Shown piece by piece: positions 34,990 through 45,300 of a DNA stretch of 64,000 bases; position 1 is the first letter of the stretch; every line of letters begins with the position of its first letter. Position numbers and translations under genes: made by a program. The stretch is from assembly GCA_020832415.1 (NCBI GenBank), contig JAFIES010000143.1, positions 1 to 64,000 on the forward strand, given 5' to 3'. The DNA comes from Balneolaceae bacterium (lineage in GTDB: Bacteria > Bacteroidota > Rhodothermia > Balneolales > Balneolaceae). Under the pieces are notes generated by a model. The model was not told where the DNA came from. It worked only from the letters and a program-made list of their open reading frames with translations, and made no database searches.

Positions 34990-35556
34990 ATGTTGCAAAA
35001 ATTAGAAAATATCGCTGATGTCCGGTTTGGGAATCCATTTAAGTCTTCCGATAACAGGGGTGTGGCCTATTTTCAGGTAAATAATTTAAATGGTGATGGG
35101 CAGTTAGATGAGAGCCAATTAGTCTATATACCGGAAAATGATAATATAGACACGAGTGATTATTTACAAACAGGTGATATTCTTCTACCTGCTAAAGGAA
35201 GTAAATTTACTTCTGCTATCGTCCCAAAAAAATACAACACCCTTTCAGTCGCCTCCTCTTCGCTGTTTGTAATTCGGGCAAAAAATAATGGTGTGCTGCC
35301 TGAGTATTTGCAATGGTATTTGAATTTACCCCGTACCCGGTGGGAGCTTGAAAAAGGCGCAACAGGTACGAATATTAGTTCACTATCAATCAAATATCTG
35401 AGAAAATTAAAGATTGAAGTGCCGGACTTGTATACACAAAATAAACTGATTCGGTTAAAATATTTACAGGAAAAAGAAGCTGAAATTTTGAATCAATTGC
35501 TAAATGCCAGAAAGAAGCTGGTACAAGCTATAACAAGAAACATTATAGATAATTAG
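34990..35556 (+). CDS. hsdS: Single-TRD type I specificity subunit (half-HsdS)
   Basis: 188 residues: one target-recognition domain (LENIADVRFGNPFKSS..., VASSSLFVIRAKNNGVLPEYLQWYLN, ATGTNISSLSIKYLRKLKIEVP) followed by one coiled-coil conserved helix (KLIRLKYLQEKEAEILNQL). A full HsdS has two of each and about 400 residues, so this is a half subunit, able in principle to dimerise. It starts the operon, 3 bp before hsdM. A second, full-length S gene lies at 39560. Confidence 0.8.
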   Translation: MLQKLENIADVRFGNPFKSSDNRGVAYFQVNNLNGDGQLDESQLVYIPENDNIDTSDYLQTGDILLPAKGSKFTSAIVPKKYNTLSVASSSLFVIRAKNNGVLPEYLQWYLNLPRTRWELEKGATGTNISSLSIKYLRKLKIEVPDLYTQNKLIRLKYLQEKEAEILNQLLNARKKLVQAITRNIIDN

Positions 35557-35559
35557 ATA

Positions 35560-37050
35560 ATGAGCCAGGAAATATCCCAAGACAAAATTAACACAGTTGC
35601 ATGGAGTGCATGCGATACGTTTCGAGGTGTGGTTGACCCTTCTCAATACAAGGATTATATACTCATATTTCTGTTCATTAAATATCTGTCCGATTTGCGA
35701 AAAGACCGGATGGAAATACTTTATAAAGAATATGATGGAAATGAAGAGCGTATTAAACGAGCTTTAAAGCGAGAGCGGTTTATTCTTCCCGAACACTGTA
35801 CGTATGATCATATATATAAGCATCGCAGCGAACCCAATATCGGTGAGATTATTAATAAAGCCCTGCACGATATTGAAGAAAGCAACAAAGAGAAGCTGGA
35901 TGGAGTGTTCAGAAATATTGACTTTAACTCCACAACAGCCCTTGGGGAAACAAAGGAGAGAAATTCCCGCCTTAAAAGTTTAATTGAAGACTTTAGCGAT
36001 CCGTTGCTGGATTTCCGTCCTTCTAAAATTGGAAAAAGAGATGTGGTCGGAGATGTTTACGAGTTTTTGATATCCAATTTTGCTTCTGATGCAGGAAAAA
36101 AGGGAGGAGAATTTTACACCCCATCTGAAGTTTCGGAACTGATGGCTCGCTTACTTCAGCCACAATCCGGAGAACGATTGTATGACCCTACCTGTGGTTC
36201 CGGATCATTATTGATCAAACTTGTTCAGCAAGTACCCGATAAAAATTACTCCGTATATGGACAAGAGAGTAACGGTAGTACATGGGCCTTGTGTAAGATG
36301 AATATGTTTCTGCACGATATTGACAATGCCCGGATTGAATGGGGAGATACCATAAAAAACCCCAGGCTAACCGAAGACGACAAATTGATGAAGTTTGATG
36401 TTGTTGCGGCTAATCCCCCCTTTTCATTGAAAAAATGGGGTGTTAAAGAAGCCGAGCATGATTCATACAATCGTTTTTGGCGAGGTATTCCACCAAAAAC
36501 CAAAGGAGATTACGGTTTTATTACCCATATGGTGGAAAGCCTGAATGAGCATGGCCGGATGGTTGTGGTGGTTCCTCATGGTGTGTTGTTCAGGGGTAGT
36601 CGTGAAGCTAAAATCAGGGAGCAGTTTATCAAAGAGAACTTGCTGGATGCCGTGATTGGTTTGCCGGAACAGCTCTTTTTTGGTACCGGTATACCAGCTG
36701 CCCTGTTAGTCTTTAAGAAAAATCGCGACCGGAAAAATATACTGTTTATTGATGCCAGCAACGAGTACCTGGATGGTAAAAAGCAAAACAAACTGCGGGA
36801 ACAGGACCTCGAAAAAATCTACCAAACCTATCGCGACTATAAAACCATAGACAAATACAGCTATGTAGCGGAACCCGAGGAACTGGAGGAAAATGAATAC
36901 AACCTCAATATTCCCCGCTACGTCGATACGTTTGAGGAGGAGGAAGAAATAGACATTCCTGCGGTACAGAAAGAAATTGAGCAGCTTGAACAGGAGCTAT
37001 CTGAGGTGCGTAGTGAAATGGATGAATATCTAAAGGAATTGGGGTTTTAA
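35560..37050 (+). CDS. hsdM: Type I DNA N6-adenine methyltransferase HsdM
   Basis: 496 residues. An N-terminal helical HsdM domain precedes the SAM-binding motif DPTCGSGSLL (209-218) and the catalytic NPPF (285-288). GEFYTPSEVSELMARLL is also typical. It methylates adenine at sites chosen by HsdS and forms the M2S core of the restriction complex. The C-terminus is an acidic coiled-coil. It begins 3 bp after the half-HsdS stop. Confidence 0.95.
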   Translation: MSQEISQDKINTVAWSACDTFRGVVDPSQYKDYILIFLFIKYLSDLRKDRMEILYKEYDGNEERIKRALKRERFILPEHCTYDHIYKHRSEPNIGEIINKALHDIEESNKEKLDGVFRNIDFNSTTALGETKERNSRLKSLIEDFSDPLLDFRPSKIGKRDVVGDVYEFLISNFASDAGKKGGEFYTPSEVSELMARLLQPQSGERLYDPTCGSGSLLIKLVQQVPDKNYSVYGQESNGSTWALCKMNMFLHDIDNARIEWGDTIKNPRLTEDDKLMKFDVVAANPPFSLKKWGVKEAEHDSYNRFWRGIPPKTKGDYGFITHMVESLNEHGRMVVVVPHGVLFRGSREAKIREQFIKENLLDAVIGLPEQLFFGTGIPAALLVFKKNRDRKNILFIDASNEYLDGKKQNKLREQDLEKIYQTYRDYKTIDKYSYVAEPEELEENEYNLNIPRYVDTFEEEEEIDIPAVQKEIEQLEQELSEVRSEMDEYLKELGF

Positions 37051-37174
37051 GATGGGAAATAACCATATCAAGGAAAAACACCGAATCCATAAAACACTAA
37101 AATACAATATCTTGAATTGCATCAGGGGTTACCGGGAATAATGTTCAATTAATATAAAAAGAAATGATGGAATC

Positions 37175-37957
37175 ATGAACTTCGAACATATCATACTGGA
37201 AGAGGAGCAAAAGGAATTGTTTATTCAAATTGTGGAAAATTGGAAAAGAATTCCAAGAGAGGATCGGATAGTAATGGTGTATTCTCAAGACTCGATTGGC
37301 GGTGATTTGACTGTTTTAAGTAAAAGTTCAGGCCTTAATGTAATCAATAACATCATAATTGGAGATCTGGATGAGCTTTCAAGCAACGGTTTGTTACGAG
37401 AGAAATACACAAAAAAGGGAGGAGAAAATTATTTAGTATCACCCAAAGGCTTCCAATACTACGAATGGTTGATGAACAGAGAGGGAAAACCTGTTGAACG
37501 AATTGAAAAGAACATTCTGAAATATATTGAGCTTGATGCATTTAAAACTACCTACAGCGAAGCCTACAAAAAACTGAAACAAGCCGAGGTGTTGCTGTGG
37601 TCCAGTGATAGCCAAGAAAATTTTACAACTATCGGCCACCACTGCCGCGAAGCGATGCAGGAGTTTGCCGACCGGCTCTACACTGAAGTAATTGGAGAAA
37701 AATCAGACCAATTGAAATCACGGGACAAGAACCGAATTAAATCAGTAATAGAAGCAAAAAAAGAAAACGTAAGTACAACGGTTGTTCCATTTCTTGAAGC
37801 ACTGAATAACTATTGGAATGCATTATCTGACCTGGTGCAGCGGCAGGAGCACGGCGGACAAAAAGAAGGTGAACCGCTCACCTGGGAAGACGCCCGCCGG
37901 GTGGTGTTTCAGACAGTAAATGTGATAGTGGAACTGGATAAGACTTTAAGGAAATAA
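37175..37957 (+). CDS. Unknown protein with winged-helix-like N-terminus
   Basis: 260 residues, not recognised as a family. Residues about 45-95 (LTVLSKSSGLNVINNIIIGDLDELSSNGLLREKY...YLVSPKGFQYYEWL) read like a winged helix. The C-terminal half is all-helical with HHCREAMQEFADRLYTEV and SALSDLVQRQEHGG. Such proteins are common passengers in restriction loci. It is 125 bp after hsdM and 14 bp before the HEPN gene, so probably one operon. A role in defence is inference from place. Confidence 0.6.
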   Translation: MNFEHIILEEEQKELFIQIVENWKRIPREDRIVMVYSQDSIGGDLTVLSKSSGLNVINNIIIGDLDELSSNGLLREKYTKKGGENYLVSPKGFQYYEWLMNREGKPVERIEKNILKYIELDAFKTTYSEAYKKLKQAEVLLWSSDSQENFTTIGHHCREAMQEFADRLYTEVIGEKSDQLKSRDKNRIKSVIEAKKENVSTTVVPFLEALNNYWNALSDLVQRQEHGGQKEGEPLTWEDARRVVFQTVNVIVELDKTLRK

Positions 37958-37971
37958 AAAAAGTTCATGAT

Positions 37972-39540
37972 ATGAGTCGAATTAAACCAAAATTAGAAAA
38001 TCTTATTAAAATAGAATCGCTGGATAAGTTTTCAGATGAGGATGCAATTCAAATTATCGGAACTATTCAGGACATGTCTTATAAGAAAGAATTTTTAGAA
38101 GGCATGAATCATGCTCTGAGATTAGCTGATTCAATAAAAGAAAGAAATTTTAGTATGCTTTATTCAGCCTACTATCATTACACTTTTGGAAATATCTGGT
38201 ATGATAGGTATAAATTGCAAAATCCTAAAAAATTAGCCTGGAAATGGGAGTGTCAAGATTACAACCAGATAATTATTCACTATAGAATAGCATCAAGGGA
38301 AGTGAGTGCCTTGAAACTTAGCAATCCTGGAGAAATCGATCTATACTCTAAAATCACTACTAATCTCGCCAACAATTTATCCCATTTAGGGCGAATTATT
38401 GAAGCGATCGAAAACTGGAATAACTGCCTAATAAAAAACGATTTATTTGGCATGGCAAGGGGTAATTTAGGTCATGGTCTTATGCAGTATTCAAAAAATG
38501 TTTATGATTCTGGTCATAAAGCATTTCTTCTTCGGGAAGCATATAAGAATTTGCATAAGGCATTTACACCCGACATAACACCCGAAGCAAAAAAAGGGTT
38601 TTCGAATTGTTTAAAACAGATAGAATCATGGTTAGATAAAAAATTTCTTAATGAAGAGATAGATTTAAACAAATGGGAATTAGGTAACACTAATAATGAA
38701 AAGCGATACCGTAGATGGTGTTTAGATAACAGGCTTTTTCTGAATCCCTTAAATGAACTTGGCAATTTTTCAATTGCAGCACAAGATGTTTTACACTTAC
38801 CGGATATCATATTAAAGATTGATGAAAAACCATTTCATCATGGGTTGTACAATGTAATTAAGCAGGAATATGTGGCAGCCCGGTATTTACTTTTTGAATC
38901 AACACTGTATGCCAATCAAGGAGAGATGCATTATGCCGACAAAGGGAATCTGATGGTAGATACATTGGATTATTCCTTCCATTCAATTGGTATTGAAAAG
39001 ATGAAGCTGACATTCAGGATGGCTTATTCGATTTTTGATAAGATCGCTTTTTTTATGAATGAATATTTCAAATTGGAAGTGAAGCACCATCAGGTCAATT
39101 TCAAAACAATATGGTACACCAAAAGAAAGAAGGAAAATGGAATTAGAGAAGAGTTTGACAGCCGCGAAAATTGGCCATTGAGAGGACTTTATTGGCTGGG
39201 CAAAGACCTGTTTGAAACAAACAATGAATTTAAAAATTGTCTCGAGCCGGATGCCAAAGAAATAAATAAGGTTCGAAATCATTTAGAGCACAGATACTTG
39301 AAGGTTCATATGTTTAAAGTACCCGATGAAGATTTCTTTTTCTCAGATAGTCTGTGCTACTCTATTTCAAGAGATAATTTATTTGAAAAAACACTCAGAG
39401 TTTTAAAACTCTCTCGAGCGGCAATCATGTATTTATCTTTTGCAGTAAATGTTGAGGAAACAATTAGAAAAAAAGAGCTGGATCAATCAATAGTTGCGCC
39501 AATTATGTCTACCGAACTATTCGAAGGATTGCGTTTTTAA
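37972..39540 (+). CDS. LA2681-type HEPN protein, candidate RNase effector
   Basis: 522 residues. An N-terminal helical, TPR-like part (about 60-220) is followed by LNPLNELGNFSIAAQDVLHLP and HGLYNVIKQEYVAARYLLFES, which match the LA2681-like HEPN family. The HEPN active-site motif is present as R435-N-x3-H440 (VRNHLEHRY). HEPN proteins are frequently metal-independent RNases used in toxin-antitoxin and phage-defence systems. It lies inside the type I operon, between hsdM and the full hsdS, so it may act when restriction fails. That is inference. Confidence 0.75.
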   Translation: MSRIKPKLENLIKIESLDKFSDEDAIQIIGTIQDMSYKKEFLEGMNHALRLADSIKERNFSMLYSAYYHYTFGNIWYDRYKLQNPKKLAWKWECQDYNQIIIHYRIASREVSALKLSNPGEIDLYSKITTNLANNLSHLGRIIEAIENWNNCLIKNDLFGMARGNLGHGLMQYSKNVYDSGHKAFLLREAYKNLHKAFTPDITPEAKKGFSNCLKQIESWLDKKFLNEEIDLNKWELGNTNNEKRYRRWCLDNRLFLNPLNELGNFSIAAQDVLHLPDIILKIDEKPFHHGLYNVIKQEYVAARYLLFESTLYANQGEMHYADKGNLMVDTLDYSFHSIGIEKMKLTFRMAYSIFDKIAFFMNEYFKLEVKHHQVNFKTIWYTKRKKENGIREEFDSRENWPLRGLYWLGKDLFETNNEFKNCLEPDAKEINKVRNHLEHRYLKVHMFKVPDEDFFFSDSLCYSISRDNLFEKTLRVLKLSRAAIMYLSFAVNVEETIRKKELDQSIVAPIMSTELFEGLRF

Positions 39541-39559
39541 AACAATTTCACAATTTAAC

Positions 39560-40831
39560 ATGAAAGAAGCATTAACAAATAAAGAGTTAGATCAAAAACC
39601 CGGATACAAAAAAAACAAATTGGGATGGATTCCTAAGGATTGGGAAATAAAAAAACTGAAAGCCATCGGATCGTTCAAGAATGGAATGAACAAATCTAAA
39701 GAAGATTATGGTAATGGGCGTCCATTCGTAAATTTAATGGATGTATTTGGCAGAAAAGCTGTTAATCTAAATGGATTGGGGTTAGTTGAAACAACAGAAA
39801 ATGATCTTTTAAAGTATGGGCTAAAAAAAGGAGATGTTTTATTTATCAGATCATCCGTAAAGCCATCCGGAGTCGGATTGGCAGCTTTAGTTGATAAAAA
39901 TCCTGGGAAAGTAACTTATAGTGGTTTTTTAATCAGATTTAGAGAAAAGGGATACTTATATGATGAATACAAAAAATATTGTTTTGATGAACCAAAGTTC
40001 AGACATCGTTTAAAATGTAAAAGTACAATAAGTGCAAATACAAATATAAATCAACAATCTTTAGGCAATTTAAGGCTATTGCTTCCACCCCTCCCTGAAC
40101 AAAAAAAGATCGCCGAAATCCTCTCCACATGGGATCGCGCCATTGAAACCCTGGAGCAGCTAATCGCCAAAAAAGAGGAGCTGAAGAGAGGGTTGATGCA
40201 GAAACTGCTAACCGGTAAAACGAGGTTTCCGGGGTTTGAGGGAGTGTGGGAGGAAATTAAGCTAAACAAACTAATTACTACTTTTTCTGGAGGCACTCCG
40301 AGTAGAAGTAAGCCAGAATATTACAATGGAACTATTCCTTGGATTAAATCTGGCGAATTAAATACACGACGAATTTTTAACACAAAAGAATTTATTACAG
40401 AAGAAGGCCTAAAAAATTCATCTGCAAAATTGGTTAAAAAAAATACATTGCTGTTAGCAATTTATGGAGCAACTGCTGGAGTTATTTCGGTAAATATGAT
40501 GGAAAAAGCATCTATAAATCAGGCAGTATTAGCATTGGTTCCCAAAAACAATAAAATTGATCAAGGCTTTCTTGAACTATGGTTTTCGTTCAATAAAGAT
40601 AAAATTGTTCACACTTATACACAGGGTGGCCAGCCAAATTTAAGTGCAAAAATCGTGAAGTCTTTAACGATTGAATGTCCTGATGTTGAAGAACAAAGAA
40701 AGATTTCTAAGTTGATATTTTCAATTTCAAATGAAATTGAGATTATGAAAAAAGCTATTAATGCTTTTAAAAATCAGAAAAAGGGATTGATGCAGCAATT
40801 GTTGACGGGAAAGACAAGGATTAAGGTGTAA
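39560..40831 (+). CDS. hsdS: Type I specificity subunit HsdS (full length)
   Basis: 423 residues from the ATG at 39560; the frame opens at 39494 inside the previous gene but the earlier start is unlikely. Two target-recognition domains, each followed by a conserved helix: TRD1 starting WIPKDWEIKKLKAIG, then PLPEQKKIAEILSTWDRAIETLEQLI and KRGLMQKLLTGKTRFPGF; TRD2 starting WEEIKLNKLITTFSGGTPSRSK, then KKGLMQQLLTGKTR. The repeated LMQ.LLTGKTR marks the pseudo-symmetry. It recognises a two-part DNA site for HsdM and HsdR. Confidence 0.93.
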   Translation: MKEALTNKELDQKPGYKKNKLGWIPKDWEIKKLKAIGSFKNGMNKSKEDYGNGRPFVNLMDVFGRKAVNLNGLGLVETTENDLLKYGLKKGDVLFIRSSVKPSGVGLAALVDKNPGKVTYSGFLIRFREKGYLYDEYKKYCFDEPKFRHRLKCKSTISANTNINQQSLGNLRLLLPPLPEQKKIAEILSTWDRAIETLEQLIAKKEELKRGLMQKLLTGKTRFPGFEGVWEEIKLNKLITTFSGGTPSRSKPEYYNGTIPWIKSGELNTRRIFNTKEFITEEGLKNSSAKLVKKNTLLLAIYGATAGVISVNMMEKASINQAVLALVPKNNKIDQGFLELWFSFNKDKIVHTYTQGGQPNLSAKIVKSLTIECPDVEEQRKISKLIFSISNEIEIMKKAINAFKNQKKGLMQQLLTGKTRIKV

Positions 40832-40849
40832 ACGAAACCAAGAGGTATT

Positions 40850-42049
40850 ATGGCAACATATAAAACAAGAAGTACATCACGTAATTCTGCTGAGATTGAA
40901 GAGGACATTGTTCTGGATGATAAGCTTGGAAACACAAGGAAGATATTTAGACCTCAAATTGTCAAGAAAGGATCAGAGGTTTTGGTGCGTGGCCACTTAA
41001 TCCACCAAAGAAAAAATGTAAATGATGAATGGGAAGATACTGATGCTATTAATTTAAACACCTTAAAAGGTGGTGAAGGTGTGAAGCTGCAACTAAGAAG
41101 TAAGCAGATGAAAAAGTTTTACGAAGCACTTAACCATCTTTATGAAATTGCTAAAGAAGGTGTGCCACGGGGCGAAAGAGAGTGGACTGTAGAACGAGCG
41201 GATCAAATTATCAAAGTTGATTCCAACAGAGTAGTGTTTGTTCGGCGGTTACTTGAGCAAGATTTTGGTGATGAAATTTGGCAAGAGCTATTAGATCAAA
41301 AACCAGATTTGGCAACAAAGTTGGCTAACGCGAGAATTCAGCAAAACCGGGAAAATTCACTTGATCTTTTTACTCAAGCACTCGAAAGAACTGCTGATTT
41401 AAACGAGGATTGGTGGCAAAATTTCTTTGCAAAGAATACCTGGATATTCGGATATGGGTTAAACTATCAGTTCTTGCATCTACTTGAAGATCAGCCAGAT
41501 TGTGGAGGCAGAAGGTATACCGGTAAGGGTTCACAGAAAGGTGATTTCTTAATGAATACAGAGGCACAAGTCCGTTTCACCGTTCTTGTTGAAATCAAAA
41601 AACCCAATACGCCGCTTTTTCAAAAAAACTCAAAAAGAGAATTAAAAAGACATCGAAATGGAGCACTTTTACTACATGATGAATTAACCGGAGGTGTCTC
41701 CCAGCTTCAATCAAATTGCCATCGATGGTACACAGAAGGTTCAAAGAGAACTGATGACTTTGAACAACTTACATCGGAAGAGATATTCACCTATCAACCA
41801 AAAGGCATCTTAGTAATTGGAGATACGAGCCAATTAAAAGAATCTATTGATGCAAGATCTACCTTTGAGCTTTACAGAAGAAATCTGTCAAATCCGGAAA
41901 TCATTACATTTGACGAACTCTATGAGCGAGCAAAGTTTATAGTTGAACAAGATGAAACTGAAATAATTGATGAATATGATAAATCAGAATCATTCGATGA
42001 TATAGATACCGAAGAAATTGAAGTTTGGGAAAGTGATTTGCCTTTTTAA
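40850..42049 (+). CDS. Shedu (SduA, DUF4263) nuclease-type defence protein
   Basis: 399 residues. The N-terminal 170 residues are family-variable. The C-terminal SduA domain has EDWWQNFFAKNTWIFGYGL followed by the PD-(D/E)xK core: Asp232 (GDF), Glu248 and Lys250 (VLVEIKKPNTPLF). Shedu is a single-gene anti-phage system with nuclease activity. Here it sits 18 bp after hsdS and 15 bp before a small gene, inside a type I operon, so the two defences share a transcript. All three putative catalytic residues are present. Confidence 0.82.
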   Translation: MATYKTRSTSRNSAEIEEDIVLDDKLGNTRKIFRPQIVKKGSEVLVRGHLIHQRKNVNDEWEDTDAINLNTLKGGEGVKLQLRSKQMKKFYEALNHLYEIAKEGVPRGEREWTVERADQIIKVDSNRVVFVRRLLEQDFGDEIWQELLDQKPDLATKLANARIQQNRENSLDLFTQALERTADLNEDWWQNFFAKNTWIFGYGLNYQFLHLLEDQPDCGGRRYTGKGSQKGDFLMNTEAQVRFTVLVEIKKPNTPLFQKNSKRELKRHRNGALLLHDELTGGVSQLQSNCHRWYTEGSKRTDDFEQLTSEEIFTYQPKGILVIGDTSQLKESIDARSTFELYRRNLSNPEIITFDELYERAKFIVEQDETEIIDEYDKSESFDDIDTEEIEVWESDLPF

Positions 42050-42064
42050 ATCAAATACAAAATA

Positions 42065-42349
42065 ATGACAAGCGAAGAATTATATCAACTGCTTACAAAC
42101 TTTCAGGAAGAAAGCCTCCTTAAGTTAGGAATGGAAAAAGAGGATGGATTTTGGACACATCCCAATTCAATAGCTCGATTTGAAGTTTCTGGTAATAACC
42201 TAATTGTCTACAGAGGTGGAATTGCAATTGGAAGATTATGTGCTTCAATTAATGAGCCTGGATCTCTTTACAATACATTAATCGAGACTGATGTAATTGA
42301 ACCGGCTACACATCTGAATTACCTAAGGGAAAAAGGATTAAAACTTTAA
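42065..42349 (+). CDS. Small protein of unknown function, 94 residues
   Basis: Not recognised. MTSEELYQLLTNFQEESLLKLGMEKEDGFW then short strands (ARFEVSGNNLIVYRGGIAIGRL) and LNYLREKGLKL. It lies 15 bp after the Shedu gene and 3 bp before hsdR, so tight spacing argues for a real gene of the operon. It may be a partner or inhibitor of the Shedu protein; nothing proves that. Confidence 0.65.
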   Translation: MTSEELYQLLTNFQEESLLKLGMEKEDGFWTHPNSIARFEVSGNNLIVYRGGIAIGRLCASINEPGSLYNTLIETDVIEPATHLNYLREKGLKL

Positions 42350-42352
42350 ACC

Positions 42353-45300
42353 ATGAACACCCCTTCCTACATCGAAGACCACTCCAGCCAAATTCCGGCA
42401 TTGACGATGCTGAGCAAGTTGGGTTATGAATATTTGCCTCCGGAAAAAGTGGAAGCAATGAGGGGCATCCATTCCGAAGTGTTACTTAAACCGGTATTGG
42501 AAGAACAGCTTCGCAAAATCAACAAGATTGAGTTCCACGGTAAAACCTATCCTTTTTCGAACCACAACATTTCTGCCGCGGTAGATAAGCTGAGTGATGC
42601 CCCGCTGGTCAGCGGACTTATTAAAACCAATGAGCAGTTGTACCACCTGCTTACACTCGGCAGCAGCTTTGAAGAAACCATAGAGGGCGACCGAAAAAGT
42701 TTTAGCCTGCACTATATCGATTGGGAACACCCGGAAAATAATGTTTTTCATGTGGCCGAAGAGTACAGCGTTCAGCGTTCCGGCAGTTATAAAGAGTACC
42801 GCCCGGATATTGTGTTGTTTGTAAACGGCATTCCGCTGGTAATCATCGAATGTAAACGCCCTGATTTAAAAGTGAGGGAAAAAGACCAGCAACCGGTCGA
42901 CCAGGCCATCTCTCAGCACCTCCGGAATCAAAAGAATGACGGTATTCCGGGATTGTACGTCTATTCGCAATTACTGCTTGGCCTTGCGGTTAACAGCAAC
43001 AAATATGCTACTACAGGAACACCGAACAAATTCTGGAGCACCTGGAAAGAGAAATTTGAAACAGAAGAGGAAGAGCAAATCCATGACCGTAAGCTTGAAG
43101 AATTAAAAAATGAATCACTACACCCTGACCTGTTTGAGGGTGTTTTCTCTGACCGGTTTCGTTATGTGAAATCACATTTTGAGGCTCTGCAAAAGGGAGA
43201 TCAAAAAGTCACTGATCAGGACAAGATTCTTTACGGTTTATGTCGCCCTGCTCGTCTTTTGCGCTTTATCAAACGCTATACCTTATATGATGCAGGTGAG
43301 AAGAAGGTAGCTCGCTATCAGCAATTTTATGCTGTAGAAAAGACGCTGACACGAATTCAATCACTCGAACAGGGAAAACGGCAAGGGGGTGTGATTTGGC
43401 ATACTCAGGGTTCCGGAAAGTCCCTGACAATGGTAATGCTTGCAAAAGGTATTGCGCTGGATAAAGGAATTCCCGATGCCCGTATTGTTTTGGTCACCGA
43501 TCGTGTGGACTTGGATGATCAAATCTATGAAACGTTTGATGACTGCGATCTGGAACCGGTTCAGGCATCTACCGGTAAACATCTGATTGAACTGCTCAGG
43601 CAGAAGAAGAGGGCCGTTATAACAACGGTCATCAATAAGTTTGAAGCTGTGATTAAAAAGAGCAAGGTGAAGGAGGAGTCACCCAATATATTTGTATTGG
43701 TGGATGAAGGCCATCGCACGCAATACGGAACGGCCAATGTTCGGATGCAGCAAACGTTTCCCAATGCCTGCTTTATTGCGTTTACCGGAACTCCATTGAT
43801 GAAGCAGGAAAAACATACTGCACGAAAGTTCGGTGGCATTATAGATACCTATACCATTAAAGAGGCAGTCAGCGATAAAGCGGTCGTTCCACTGTTATAT
43901 GAAGGACGACATATTCCGCAAGAGGTCAATAAAAAGCCTATAGACACCTATTTTGAACGGATTTCGGAACGATTAAATGAGAAAGAAAGAGCCGATCTAA
44001 AGAAGAAATTTAGCAGGGCTGATCAGCTGAATGAAGCCGAACAAAAGCTGATGACCATTTGCTACGATATCAGCGATCACTTTTCAAAAACATGGCAAGG
44101 TTCCGGTTTCAAAGGTCAGTTAACCGTTCATTCCAAAACAGCCGCGATCAGGTGTAAACAATTCCTGGATGAATTCGGAAAGGTAAGCTCCGAAGTGATC
44201 ATTTCAGGCCCGGATACCCGTGAAGGACATGAAGACATGGACGAGGAAAACATCGATATCGTTCAGAAATTCTGGAAAAGAATGATGGAGCGTTTCGGTA
44301 CCGAAAAAGAGTACAACAAGCAATTGATCTACCAGTTCAAAAGTGACGAAGATCCAGAGATCATGATTGTGGTGGATAAATTGATTACCGGGTTTGACGC
44401 TCCCCGAAATACGGTTTTATACATTGCAAGGAGCCTGAAAGAACATAAACTGCTTCAAGCCATAGCTCGTGTCAATCGTTTGTTTGAAGGGAAGGATTTT
44501 GGGTACATCATCGATTACTATGGCATTCTTGGTGAGCTGGATGAGGCTTTGACAACATACAGTGAACTGCAAGAGTTTGAGGAAGAAGAATTAGAGGGCA
44601 CCTTAGCAGATATTCAGCAAGAAATAGAGAAACTCCCTGAGCGTCATGCCCACGTGTGGGACATATTTAATGGAATAGATCGAAGTTTGGATGCTCAATA
44701 TTATGAGCAGCATTTGGAAGATGAAGATATTCGGGATGAATTTTACGAGCGGCTATCTCTGTTTGCCAGAACTTTGAAAATGGCTCTTTCTACTTTTGAT
44801 TTTATTCAAAATACAGATCCTAAAAAGGTCAACCAGTACAAGAATGACGCAAAGTTTTTTATGAGTTTACGCTCATCCGTAAAAGCCCGGTATTCTGATG
44901 CAATCGATTATGGCCAGTATGAAAAACAAGTACAGAAGTTGATAGATACGCATGTAACCTCCAGTGAAGTTGTGAAATTGACCGAACAGGTTAACATTTT
45001 TGATGAAGACAAGTTTGAGCAGGAATTAGCGAAAGTTGAAGGTGACGCCGCACGGGCTGACCGGATAGCGTCTCGCACAAAAAAATCAATTAGTCTGGTA
45101 ATAGATGAAGATCCTGCTCTCTATAAAAAGTTTTCAGAAATGCTGGAGCAAACGATTAGTAACTGGAAGGCTCGACGACTATCTGATGCGGAATATTTAA
45201 AACGGGTTAAGGAAATCATGGAAAAAGTTCGTTCCCGGTCTTCCGATGACATTCCTGAAGAGTTAAAAGGGAAAAAAGCTGCCCAGGCTATCTATGGCAT

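Noticed and set aside
39494-39559. Longer start for the full HsdS gene
   Set aside because: It would overlap the HEPN gene and adds residues outside the family; the ATG at 39560 precedes the normal N-terminus.
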